Assembly (NCBI GenBank): GCA_034509755.1
Contig: CM067552.1
Coordinates: 15,223,001 to 15,287,000 of the forward strand
Length of the DNA: 64,000 nt
Origin: Anisodus tanguticus
Lineage: Eukaryota; Streptophyta; Magnoliopsida; Solanales; Solanaceae
Direction: 5' to 3'
The notes beneath the pieces were generated by a model, which did not search any database, was not told where the DNA came from, and saw only the letters and a list, made by a program, of their open reading frames with translations. Made by a program: the position numbers and the translations under genes. Position 1 is the first letter of the stretch. Every line of letters begins with the position of its first letter. This document shows, one piece after another, positions 34,298 to 45,171 of this stretch.

Positions 34298-35865
34298 TGA
34301 TGTAAAAATCCCCATGAGCTTAAAGTTCCAATTTTATCCTCAAGGTGATAAGCTCAAAGTTCCAAATATGTTTGATCATCCAATGATAATGTGCTTAAAA
34401 TGACATGGAATATGGAGCGGGATTGAAGATTGGACTTGAAGATTTGAGAAGAAGTCATTTATTTTTCGGCCTTCTTGTTGGTCTTGGCTGAGACCATGTT
34501 TTCTTTGAGCTTATCTTTATTTCCTAGCTTGGATTATAGCTCTCCTTAGGACATGGTTTAACGTGTAAATGACTCCTATATCCCATTAGGACACAATTAA
34601 TAAGCCATGTAATAGGAAAGAGGGTGACAAGGCCGAGAGTTCTTACAACAAGATGATAAGGCCGAGAGTGACAAAGTAGCATGGACAAGAATGGTCTAGA
34701 AGATGAGGCTTCCAAGAAGACAATTCATGAACCAACTAGTTCATAGATTTGACTACCTAGAATACATCAAGGTCGACCTAGGGGAGGAGAAGAGTTGGCC
34801 GAAACAACTCACCCAAACCAAATATGCAAGGAATGGAAGCTTTCAAACACATTTCAAGAAGATGAGATTTTCGAAGAACCAAGTTCATGCATTCTTCTAC
34901 ATGGGAACCACAAAGGTTTGTGAAAGAGATTGAGTTCAACCTTGTCCCCAAGTTAAACCAAACCATTTCCCATTTGTGGAGTTGAAGCCTATAAGAACTT
35001 TCCTCCCAAAGTAAGGCCGAACCCTTTCCCACTTGTCCACACTTGGCCGAAAATCCAATTTGTGTCCTTTAGTTTGCCTTCTAGAATGGTCCCTTTTACT
35101 ACTATAAATAGGACATTTAGGAAATTGTAATATTTAGTTGTTGTTGATATATAAAACATGAGTTTTTACTCACTTTGCTAAGTGTTTCAACCCGGGGTTG
35201 TAATTCTTAGTTGGACCTCCGGGAGGATCGTTTATCTTGTTACTGTCTAAGGTTCCGGTCATCCTCACATGGTTAGTATTGAGCAATGTAGTCATAACAC
35301 CTTAATCTAATACTTGTCTAATTGACCACAATAAACTTGGTGTCGACACGACCAATAAATCCCTTGTGTCTCTATCCAAGAGACTTATATCGACCGATTG
35401 TGACTTGGTTTGTACTCGGACTTGCTCCATGCATTCCGTGTTCATCCATCATCCAAACCACTTTTTTCCTTTCACCACAACGTCTCAAAATACTTCCCTA
35501 ATATTCACTACAAGAGTCACTACCAGAACCCACTCGTATCCAACCGTCCCCACCCGACAACCACAAATAGTCCACTAAAACTAACCCTAACGAGACCTTA
35601 TTGTTTCAGTTCATTTCCACAGCCTCGCCACCACCAAACCACAAAGTCCCAAACATCATCATGACACTCAACACACTTGCTACAGCCCCATAAAATGCCT
35701 TGATGCAATTTCCCATATAACTACCCGAAACAGCCACCGAACACCCTACTGCCCGACAGTAACACCCTACCCAAGAACCTCACTTTGTGTCCCAATTTTG
35801 GGTCGACCCGTACACAACCAAGACCCTACCCTCTTTCCCTCACTTACCCCTCCTTACATATATCA
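34298..35865 (+). repeat. Element E 5' LTR
   Basis: It starts TGATGTAAAA and ends TTACATATATCA. A TATA box, ACTATAAATAGGAC, lies at 35101-35114, with the equivalent at 41271-41283 in the other LTR, so the promoter position is conserved. AGGCCGAGAGT-type repeats are found near 34630 and 34660. Confidence 0.9.
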
Positions 35866-35867
35866 TA

Positions 35868-35881
35868 TTGGTATCAGAGTC
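35868..35881 (+). promoter_or_regulatory. Primer-binding site of element E
   Basis: TTGGTATCAGAGTC follows the 5' LTR by two bases. It matches the initiator Met tRNA-type site closely. Confidence 0.85.
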
Positions 35882-35910
35882 AGGCATTCCCATCTCACAT
35901 ATTAACGCTA

Positions 35911-37303
35911 TGGCTCACATAAACAAAAAGGAACTTCGGAGGATTGTAAGTGCACTAGTTGCGGAACAAGTGGAACTAATGAGAAAATAGTTTGCGACGC
36001 ATACCATGAGTATCAATGTCGAATCCAGGATTGTGCAAAGCAGCACAAGGCATGGGAAAGGAAGTACCTTGTTCACTAATCCATTGTACACTGTTGAAGA
36101 AGAGGACAATACCTCCTTTGATAATCCATTGTATCGTCAAGAATGTGGGGATTATTGTTTTATGCAGAAATTCGTAATTGAGGAATTCTTGGAAGAAGAT
36201 GTTACTTTTGCAAAAGAGCGTGAAAATTTAGTACCCCGACATGTGTTGAGTGTTTAATTTGAAGAACATGAGGAGAGACAAGAGAAGCAACTATTTCACA
36301 CGCGTTGCAAAGTAAATGACAAAATGTGCAATGTGATTATTGATGGAAGAAGCGGTGTCAACTTGTCCTCTGTGAAAATGGTGGAAAAGTTAAAATTACC
36401 CACCCGCAATCATCTGATGACATATGATCTCAAATAGCTAAACCAACACGAATGACTAAGAGTAGTAAAACAAACTCTTGTAAGTTTTTGAATTAGGAAG
36501 TATGAAGATAAAATATGGTGTGACGTCCTCCGTATGGTTACATGTCATATTTTGTTGGGACAACCTTGGCAACTTGATCGGAAGGTGCAACATGAGAAAG
36601 AAAAGAATACCTATTCTTTTGGAAGGATGACAACAAAATTCGACTGGTGCCATTGTCACCGAGTAAGGTGAAAGAAATAAAAATCCGAAGTGTCAAGAGG
36701 CGCAAGACCGAGGCTTTCTCACATGATGCACGAAGGATGGAAGAAAAACCCAAGAAAGGGGTCTTATAGACTAATTGGTATGCAAGGAAGGCCTCATGGA
36801 GGACATGGTTGGAAATGCCGACCCTAAGGAACTCTTGAGGGATGCATGTGCGGATGAACTTGCAACCGGATCACCACCGACAGACAATATTGAAACTACT
36901 CTTGGTTTATTTCTGAGAGGTTCATTAGCCAACCTTCAAGCTTATGATAACAATCCAGTAAGGGCTAAGGAAGTTCAATAACAAGGGCAAGAACCACTAG
37001 ACGAGGACTTTGTCCAAGAGAAGTCTAGTATGTGTATAATGTCTGACTTATTGATGCCGAAAGAAGATGAGACTTGGCACTCGTGTGTTAATATCCAAGC
37101 GGCCGACAACATCATCATGGAGTGCAAGCTTCATATGCCGAGATTGAAAGATTTCTTTGATGAATCGAGGAGAGTCAAGTAGTTCTTCAAGATAGATTCA
37201 AAGAGAGGAGGTCGTTTAGGGGGAATCCAAAAAGGAGTTGAATGGAAGATGATTTTTGAATCCAATTATGATTTGGACGAATGGCGCATGATGTCGTTCA
37301 AAT
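35911..37303 (+). pseudogene. Element E gag remnant, protease and RT N-terminal part
   Basis: The ATG at 35911 opens MAHINKKELRRIVSALVAEQ; gag proper appears largely deleted. From about 36290 the text HTRCKVNDKMCNVIIDGRS matches the retropepsin start (DGRS at the D-x-G-S position). VKQTLVSF, WCDVLRMVTCHILLGQPWQLD and NTYSF follow and agree with the same family. From 37040 an RT block, with stops, reads MSDLLMPKEDETWHSCV, then KLHMPRLKDFFDES, FKIDSKR and GVEWKMIFESNYDLDEWRMMSF. These are the positions of RT motifs 1-4. It is interrupted at 37303 by the solo LTR and continues with NAPRLFMR at 39271. Confidence 0.75.
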
Positions 37304-37308
37304 TGTGG

Positions 37309-39265
37309 TGTCACGACCCAAATCGGAGGGCCGCAACGGGCATCCAGGACCCTACCCGTATACCAGAAACCCAACTTATATATATATATACACGCCAAGG
37401 CCGACGAGGCTGTACATGACTACTACACACAGGACAACTGTCTACAAGCCTCTAAAGAGTACCTGACATCACAAGGATGGGATAGGAGCCCGCCATACCC
37501 ATATACAGATGCAAAATATCATATCGAGACTAGACTGTAACTCTGGAACCAATAGAGTGCTCCAACATTAGCTGAACCAGCAACCTACAAGCACGAACCG
37601 TCACCCTATTTAAATGAACATGCGGGCATGAAATGCAGCGTCCCACGACAAAAGAGACGTCAGTACGACTGATGTACTAAGTATGTCAGGCATGAGAAAT
37701 AACATAACAAAGATACATAACAACCTGAAACAAAAACAGTTGACAAAGATAGCTGATAGAAACAGCCGACAATAACAACAATCGACAGAAACGGCTGACA
37801 AGCAGTAAATGCCTCTGATGGCCCTAATACATATGCCTAAATGTTTTGCACAATGCAAATGCGGTATACATAAAAATATTGGCCACACAAGGGCATCTTC
37901 CTGTCCATAACAACCTATGTGGGCATCATTTCATTATCATATTGTCCACACAATGGCATCAATATTGGCCTCTTTAGGCTCTTTCATGATAGTCTGTACT
38001 AGTTGCAGGTAGTGTGCGTATATAACGCCTTCCATTTCCCCATATCCCCTACATATATATAATATTTACCATATAGTAGTGTGCATAGCACATATGGGTC
38101 CACGGTAATATATGAATATAATGCAAATGAAAATGCATGAATAACAATAAAACATCCTGAGTGACATAATATCCTTGTACCTTCGGCTAACACTGTGAAT
38201 ATCAATATATTTTTCGCATGCCTCAATAGCGACTTAGGAACATATTTAGATATGCTTTTAACATAGGGATCAATAACATGAATATTTTTAACTACTAGTA
38301 GTAGAATAATTTATGGAATAATATCAAGTTTACGTTTCGTTGCATGGAACATGCCAAAAGAAGGAAATAATTTGCCTTAACATACCTATTGTGGTTCTTC
38401 CGACACAATCAGTCGCGTACTCAACTTATTCAATGGTTTAACTTTATATGCCAAGACTATTCTTCTGTCACCTTCACTTCGAAGCCCAATTTCAACGACA
38501 CCATGTTGCTGCTATCATACCATCACATTATTGCTCATTTCTTTGCTGTTGCTACCCAAAAATAGAAGTCACGTTCATTTCCCTCCGATTTGGAAACACC
38601 CAATTTGCAACTTGTACCATCTGCTAATGTCCACCCTTCCCTTTCCAAGACATATCTCACTTTACTTAGATATGAGGTTAACTTCCTCTTAGTGGACCGG
38701 GGGTCCCACCTTATAAAATTATCTTGCATAATGAACACCTCTCCTAAAGAAGCCACCTACCCACCTAGTCAATGCATAGTCATTCACTAATTATTTCCCT
38801 TGATCCCACGTGTATCCCACCAAAATGACAATTATCCACCTAATACCAATTAAGAACATAATTAATCCCTTACTTTCCCATTTTATGATGACTTAGTTAA
38901 TAATACTCCACTAATTAATTCCCCATGTCTTCAATTAATTCAACATACACCCAATTACGCACATAATTAATTTCCTGATTCAAATTCACTTAAATCTTGA
39001 TGATTTATCAAACCTCCATATACTCAATGTCATAATCATGTAATATAACACTAGTCCGTAGCCTTTTTTTTTCCTAAACATCAACTATTATTTTCAATTC
39101 TCGTCATCTCACTTGTTGAGTTCAACAATTATTTCGGGGTTTTATCCTTTTATACAAGAAGCTCTTTATTGGCATAAGTGAATATGAGATAAATTCCCCA
39201 AAGCTTGGGTCTATTTACATATTCCTAGCGATTCAAACCATGACTCGAATGTACGAGATGTTACA
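37309..39265 (-). mobile_element. Solo LTR of family D inside element E (1957 bp)
   Basis: The plus strand runs TGTCACGACCC ... GATGTTACA, the two ends of a gypsy LTR in reverse orientation. The 5-bp sequence TGTGG is present on both sides (37304-37308 and 39266-39270). No internal sequence, primer site or polypurine tract belongs to it, so it is a solo LTR from recombination between two LTRs. It splits element E between the RT motif ending WRMMSFKLW and the text NAPRLFMR. Confidence 0.9.
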
Positions 39266-39270
39266 TGTGG

Positions 39271-39828
39271 AATGCTCCAAGATTATTCATGAGACCGAAA
39301 TCGTATGTCTCATGTTCGGATCATGAATCTTGGAAGTATTTACATGGGCCAGGAAAATCGAATCCAAATCATGCTAGGTGGATGACATACTTGCAAACTT
39401 TCATATTTTCCACAAGGTGCAAGGATGGCAAGCCCAACATCATGACATATACATTTTTCCGAAGTCACATATGGTTGACCGTGCTTAAACAAAAATTGGT
39501 GGGACTTGAAATGCTAAAGGAGTGCCATGAATGAGATCACGAGTTTGAAGAGTTAAATGGAGTAGTAAGAAAGCATTACACTTGTCAAAGGGATAAAAGA
39601 TCCTTCCACAAAGAATTATATACTACTTTACCGGCTCTGGAGCGACCATTGGAAGATATGAGCTTGGACTTCATCCTCGGCGTACCAAGAATACAATGGG
39701 ACAAAAAATCTATCATGGTAGTTATGGATAGATTCGCGAAGCGGGCTCACTTCAATGCTTGTCACAAGACGATGAGGCAACACATATTGCGGACTTGTAT
39801 TTGAAGGAAGATGTAAGGTTGTGTGGCA
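39271..39828 (+). pseudogene. Element E RNase H C-terminus and integrase
   Basis: After NAPRLFMR (the rest of RT motif 4) the text jumps to PKSYVSCSDHESWKYL and NHARWMTYLQTF, the second half of gypsy RNase H. Next come KHYTCQRDKRSFHKE (integrase zinc region), DMSLDFILGVPR with the first catalytic Asp, and MVVMDRFAKRAHFNACHKT. A one-base shift near 39768 leads into DEATHIADLYLKED. Integrase then stops near 39825. The palm of RT and the first half of RNase H that should precede are absent here and appear later, at 39829. Confidence 0.8.
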
Positions 39829-40465
39829 AGTTAGAGAAGTATGCTCTTATGATTACTAGTATCTCATCCTTATGATACATAGTATCGTACGAGGGTATTA
39901 ATATGGATCTATTCAAGGTGGAAGCCATCCGGAATTGGCCCAAGCCTACGAATATAAGTAAGGTAAAAAGTTTCCATGGTCTGGTTACTTTCATTCGGGA
40001 TTGTTGTGCTCTTGCTGCCCCTATCAGGGAACTGATGAGAAAGGATGAGTTTAAATGGTTCCAAAGAGCATAAGAAGCTTTGGAAACCTCTAAGGGAAGG
40101 TTATGTGAAGTACAGGTTCTAGCTCTCCCAAACCGTGAGAAGCCATTGGAAATGGAATGTGAGGCTAGTGGAATAAATGTTGGTATCGTATTAATTTAAG
40201 ACAAAGCACCCATTCCTTTCTCTAGTGAAAATTTGGGTGATATACAACTCCATAATTCTACTTATGTCGAGGCATTGTATATTATGGTGTCCTTGGTCCC
40301 ATGCGGACATCATTTAGAACCAAAGTCCTTTTGCTTGTATGTAGATCCCTTCTACAAGGAAGAACTTCCGGACGGATATGAAAGTTTAACGTTTCGTGTT
40401 GGAGACTTCTCAATGTATTTAAACAATGAGAATTCAAGGACGAATTCCTTTGAAGAAGGGGAGTA
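39829..40465 (+). pseudogene. Displaced element E RT/RNase H block and C-terminal tail
   Basis: The text EGINMDLFKVEAIRNWPKP, VKSFHGLVTFIRDCCALAAP and ALPNREKPLEMECEASGINV is the RT thumb and the start of RNase H, which normally lies before integrase. It continues through PIPFSSENLG and YVEALYIMV to HHLEPKSFCLYVD. It breaks off at the PKS motif from which the upstream block (39290) starts. The open stretch 40233-40607 ends with RTNSFEEGEYD, typical of the polyprotein's C-terminus, followed by the purine tract and the 3' LTR. Confidence 0.75.
40450..40465 (+). promoter_or_regulatory. Polypurine tract of element E
   Basis: TTGAAGAAGGGGAGTA abuts the 3' LTR start TGATG. It is the expected second-strand primer. 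Confidence 0.75.
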
Positions 40466-42034
40466 TGATGTAAAAATCTCTGTGAGCTTAAAATTCCAAT
40501 TTGATCCTCAAGGTGATATGCTCGGAGTTCCAAATATGGTTTATCATCTAATGACAATATTATTAAAATGGCATGGAATATGGAGCGAGGTTGAAGATTG
40601 GACTTGAAGATTTGAGAAGAAGCCATTTATTTTTCGGCCTTCTTGTTGATCTTGGCCGACACCATATTTTTTTAGCTTGTCTTTATTTCCTAGCTTAGCT
40701 TGTAGTTCTCGTTAGGACATGGTGTAACGTGTAAATAACTCCTATATCCAATTAGGACACAATTAATAAGCTATGTAATAGGAAAGAGGGCGACAAGGCC
40801 GAGAGTTATTACAACAAGATGCAAGGCCGAGAGTGACAAGGTGGCATAGACAAGAATGGTCTAGAAGATGAGGCTTCCAAGAATAAAATTCATGAACCAA
40901 CTAGTTCATGGATTTGGCTACCTAGAATACATCAAGGTCGACCTAGGGGAGGAGAAGAGTTGGCCGCAATAACTCACCCAAAACAAATATGCAAGGAATG
41001 GAGGCTTTCAAACACATTCCAAGAAGATGAGATTTTTGAAGAACCATGTTCATGCATTCTTCTACATGGGAACCAAAAAGGTTTGTGAAAGAGATTGAGT
41101 TCAACCTTGTCCCCCAAGTAAAACCAAACCATTTCCCATTTGAGTAATTGAAGCCGAGAAGCACCTTCCTCCTAAAGCAAGGCTGAACACTTTCACACTT
41201 GTCCACACTTGGCTGAAAATCCAAGTAGTTTGTGTCCTTTAGTTTGCCTTCTAGAATGGTCCTTTTTGCTCCTATAAATAGGACCTTTAGGACATTGTAA
41301 TATTCAGTTGTTGTTGATATATAAAACTTGAGTTTTTACTCACTTTGCTAAGTGTTTCAACCCGGGGTTGTAATTCTTAGTTGGTCCTCTGGGAGGATTG
41401 TTTATCTTGTTACTTTCTAAGTTTCCGGTCATCCTCACTTGTTTAGTATTGAGCACTGTAGTCAACAAACATCATTCTAATCCTTGTCTAGTTGAACACA
41501 ATATACTTGGTGTCGACACAAGCAATAAATCCATTGTGTCTATATCCAAGAGTCTTATATCGACTAATTGTGACTTGGTTTGTAATCGAACTTGCTCCTG
41601 GCATTCCGTGTTCATCCCTCATCCAAAACACTTCGTTCCTTTCACCACCACGTCCCAAAACACTTCCCTAATATTCACTACAAGAGTCACTACCCGAACC
41701 CACACCTATCTATCCATCCCCACTCGACAACCACAAACAGTCCACTAAAACCAACCTTACCAAGACATCAATGTTTCGGTTCATTTCCGCTTCCTCGCCA
41801 CCACCAAACCCCCAAGTACCAAACATTATTCTGACCCTCAACACACCCACAACAACCCCATAAAATGCCTTGACATAATTCCCCATATAACTAGTCAAAA
41901 CAGCCACCAAACACCCCACTGCCTGACTATAACACCCCACCCGAGAACCCACTTTGTGTCCCAATTTTGGGTCTACCCAAATACAACCAAGACCCGACCC
42001 TCTTATCCTCACTTACCCCTCCTTACATACATCT
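40466..42034 (+). repeat. Element E 3' LTR
   Basis: Same ends as the left LTR except that the final CA is now CT (ACATCT). The TATA box CCTATAAATAGGACC is at 41271. It is followed by TGAGT, the right target copy. Confidence 0.9.
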
Positions 42035-42039
42035 TGAGT

Positions 42040-42592
42040 ACTTGACCAATTTCTATCCCTCCATACCGAATGGCTACAGCAGAGATGGGAGAGTTGAAGG
42101 AGCAGCTTTAGGATTTATTGAGCAAGGGTTTCATTTAACTTAGTGTCTATATAGGGTGCTTCTGTGTTGTTCGTGAAGAATAAGGATGGTACCATGCGTA
42201 TGTGTATTGATTATAGAAGGTTGAATAAGGTCAACACAAGAAATAAGTATTCACTTCCTCGTACTTATGATCTATTCGACCAACTTCAGGGTGCTTCTGT
42301 GTTGTTGAAGATTGATTTGAGGTTTAGGTATCATCAGTTGAAGATTTGGGCCGACGATGTTCCCAATACGGCTTTCAGGACTCATTACAATTATTATGAC
42401 TTTTTGGTGTTGCCTTTGGGCTTACTAATGCCCCCGCATCATTCATGGATTTGATGAATGGGATATTCAAGTCGTATTTGGAATCATTTATGATAGTATT
42501 CATTAATGACATCTTGATCTATTCGAAGATTCATGAGGACCACAAGAAGAATATGACAGTGGTTCTTGGGTTATTGAAAGAGAAGAAGTTTT
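42040..42592 (+). pseudogene. Element A reverse transcriptase, resumed after the insertion
   Basis: Continues the gypsy pol cut at 34297: PISIPPYRM, GELKEQL-stop-DLLSKGFI, then the open block 42164-42454 with VKNKDGTMRMCIDYRRLNKV and FDQLQGASVLLKIDLRFRYH. A missing T near 42415 shifts the frame before LTNAPASFMDLMNG. The catalytic motif reads FINDILIYSK: codon AAT at 42505-42507 replaces the first aspartate of the FIDD box. It breaks off near 42592, where D-family sequence begins. The polymerase is inactive. Confidence 0.85.
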
Positions 42593-43606
42593 CTTAAGGT
42601 ACATTAGTGAAAAGAAAGATCAAGATGACAAGATAGGGATTCAGTGACTCATGACTTTTCTTCTGTCGCACGATCTAGATTTTCAAGAAAATTAACATCT
42701 TAAATGCCCTATAGCCTCTTGTTTATAAGTGTGCGTGCAACACACCTATAAGCATGGACATGGCTTGTAGACACCTCTAAGACTAACATGCTCTGATACC
42801 ACATTAACAAACCCCAACCTTGGGGGGTGTGGCCGGCACCCGATGCCCTAAGGCCAATGCGTACCGATCCTGACACGCGGACATATACCCAACTCAATAA
42901 GGGCATAAATCACTTGCACTCCGAAAAGGCCCAAACCTTACACATATTTATATATAAGACTGACAAGGCCGATATGAGCACTCTGAATCTACTAGGCAGA
43001 CCGACAAGGCCATACACGACTGTCACATACAACACCATTGTCTACAAACCTCTAAAGAGTATATTAACAGTAATTGGTCAGGACAGGGCCCTGCCATACC
43101 CAACTATATACATATGCACATCTGTCATGCCTATCAGCTCACTACAAGGCCTTGGAAGGAAGGAGCGTGACAACTTCAGCTGTAATACTATAATACGGTA
43201 AACTATAATCTAAAATTGAAACCTGGACATGATCAAGATTTGCATGATAAAGCTGTAACATGAGTAAAATATTTGTAAATGGGTGAGCCTTAGTATAACT
43301 AACAACATGAAATCACCATGTAAGTATGTGAAGTCTGGTACCTAGATCGACCAACAAACCAATCCCATACCTTGTCGGGGTTTGAGAAATGAAAAATGAT
43401 ATGAATGGATCCAATAAATAGTCTAAAGGTATCGTCCTAATCAGTGCGGAGAGAACCTTAACCTACGCTGGCATACATAGTCTCAGGTTATTTTAACCAT
43501 CTCGGTAAACCTATGCTACTCCCAAAAATATAAATATGAATAATAGTAGCATATGCACCCATCATTTTTAAAATATGTTTCAAAATATAGTTTATAACAT
43601 GTAGAC
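42593..43606 (-). mobile_element. Family-D 5' UTR, primer site and LTR fragment
   Basis: GCTCTGATACCAC (42791-42803) is the reverse of a Met-tRNA primer site. The LTR begins on its right with the CCAACCTTGGGGGGTGTGGCCGGCACCC text seen at 28454. 42593-42790 would be the untranslated leader. The LTR is cut at 43606, where an A-type LTR begins. It replaces the rest of element A's pol. Confidence 0.7.
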
Positions 43607-45171
43607 TATAATGACCCGTCCGGTTATTTTTAGCTAAAGACCCTTATTTGCCTATTTTACCATTTCTGTAGTCTCTATGTGGGATTTCTAATGCGCAGGG
43701 GTGAGTGGCATGGTTCTCGAGGTCCATTTATATGAGTTTTGGATGAAGAAACAAAAACAAAAACCTTTGAGTTGGATAGATTGACTCTAGGTTGACTTTT
43801 GACAATATGGGTTCATTTCTGGGTTTCGGCGCTTCCGGTAGCTCCGGAGGGTCTTTTACGAGTTAGTCGAGTCATTGCTTTGCTTTCTGAGACAATCAGA
43901 TATTTTTATAGCCTTATTTGTGAGATTTGGATACTTGGATATTTTGGATTGTTCTTTAGAAGAGTATGTTTTTGCTCGGTTAAATGGAAAATTTCGAGGG
44001 CGTGAGTGAGTTCGTAGCACAATTTACCTTGGGATAGCTTGTCTGGATCGTGCCTGAGGGATATCGGGAGTGTTTTGTGGAAGTTTGTCCTGGAATCCAT
44101 TTTTGTTGGGGTTTGGTGTTCGCCCTGACGGAACTGTTACTCGCCTCTGCATGTCTGCCTCTGGGGGGTTGACTCACAGAAGCGGTGATTGGTGAGTTCC
44201 TACCTCGGCGGAGGGGTTTTCCGCATAGGCGAGTGTGCCTCTCTAGGGTTGGGTTCGCTGTCAAATGACTGTGCCCCAGCTATTTCTGTTTCCATGGGAG
44301 CGAGACCACGCCAGCGGGATCGATTCCGCTGGGGAAGAGTCTCTGTTCCAGAAAGCCTAATATAATCCCTAGGGTGAATCACTTTTCCAAATACTTCATC
44401 TCGAACCAAAAGCAGACCTTGGGGGAGATTCTGGAGGAAATTAATTTAGGGATCATCTTTTAAGGTATAAATTTACCCATTATGATTATCGTTGTCCTTT
44501 AATTACTAGTTTGATTTTTGTATAGAGGTGAGATGAGTTATAAGATTCATGGTAGAATAAGAGGGGATGAATCATAGATTTAAGGGTGAAATATGGATTA
44601 GTTCACTTTGATATTGAAAATAATTATTGAAGTATGTTAGATGATCATGTTGTAGCCTCTAATTTGATTATAGAAACCCTTTTTGATTTGAGAAAAATTC
44701 TAGGGTTATAAAATTGGGGGTTTTCTTAAATTGTGCAATTGAAGGTCCAAATGAACTTAGGTTTCTAATCAACTTAAAGATGATTATCTAGTATGTGCTT
44801 ATAATTTTTGGGAAATAAATTTGGATCTTGAAACCTTGGGCCCGGGGTTGATTTTTGAAGTGTTGATATGTGTAAGGACCACGTCCTTGTATTATGTATT
44901 AGCTTTATATTAACATACAATAGATGTGTTAGACTTGGATTACTAGGAGGCTCTCCGAAAGGGCAAGGCTGGCACTGAAGATAGATTGTTCGTGGCTCCT
45001 GCTAGGCAATAAAGTAAGCTACGGTTTAGCTTTTTTAGACTCCGATAGAAGTACACAATAGTTATAAATGCTGATGGGTATTTTCCGTGTTTGGGGGTCT
45101 CACCTTAGCGGTTGTGATAAACGCTTGGGAGGGTACCAGTGTTGAACTGTGTTGTTGGGTGATTTGGTGAA
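43607..45171 (+). repeat. A-lineage LTR, first 1.56 kb only
   Basis: It starts TATAATGACCCGTCC (a decayed TGTAACGACCC) and follows the 29170-30720 sequence in order. Examples are the TGGTTCTCGAGGTCCATTTATATGA phrase and TTGTGATAAACGC...GGGTGGTACC-like text near the break. It could be the 3' LTR of element A, but it is clearly more diverged than a pair from one insertion should be, so a different copy is as likely. It is truncated at about 45171, where it meets an inverted LTR fragment. Confidence 0.65.

Larger units (their letters stand above)
34298..42034 (+). mobile_element. Nested Ty3/gypsy element E (7.74 kb)
   Basis: Direct repeats of 1568 and 1569 bp (34298-35865 and 40466-42034) start TGATGTAAAAATC and end at TATCA / CATCT. 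A primer site lies inside the left one and a purine tract inside the right one. The insertion splits the pol gene of element A. The internal region is a decayed gypsy polyprotein that carries a solo LTR (37309-39265). Its pol segments are also out of the usual order: RNase H C-terminus and integrase come before an RT C-terminal block. The LTRs look about 10% different over the first 340 bp. Confidence 0.9.

Noticed and set aside
43607..45171. Considered as a certain 3' LTR of element A
   Set aside because: Divergence from the 29170 LTR is visibly higher than expected for one insertion and a large indel separates them, so the pairing is left open.
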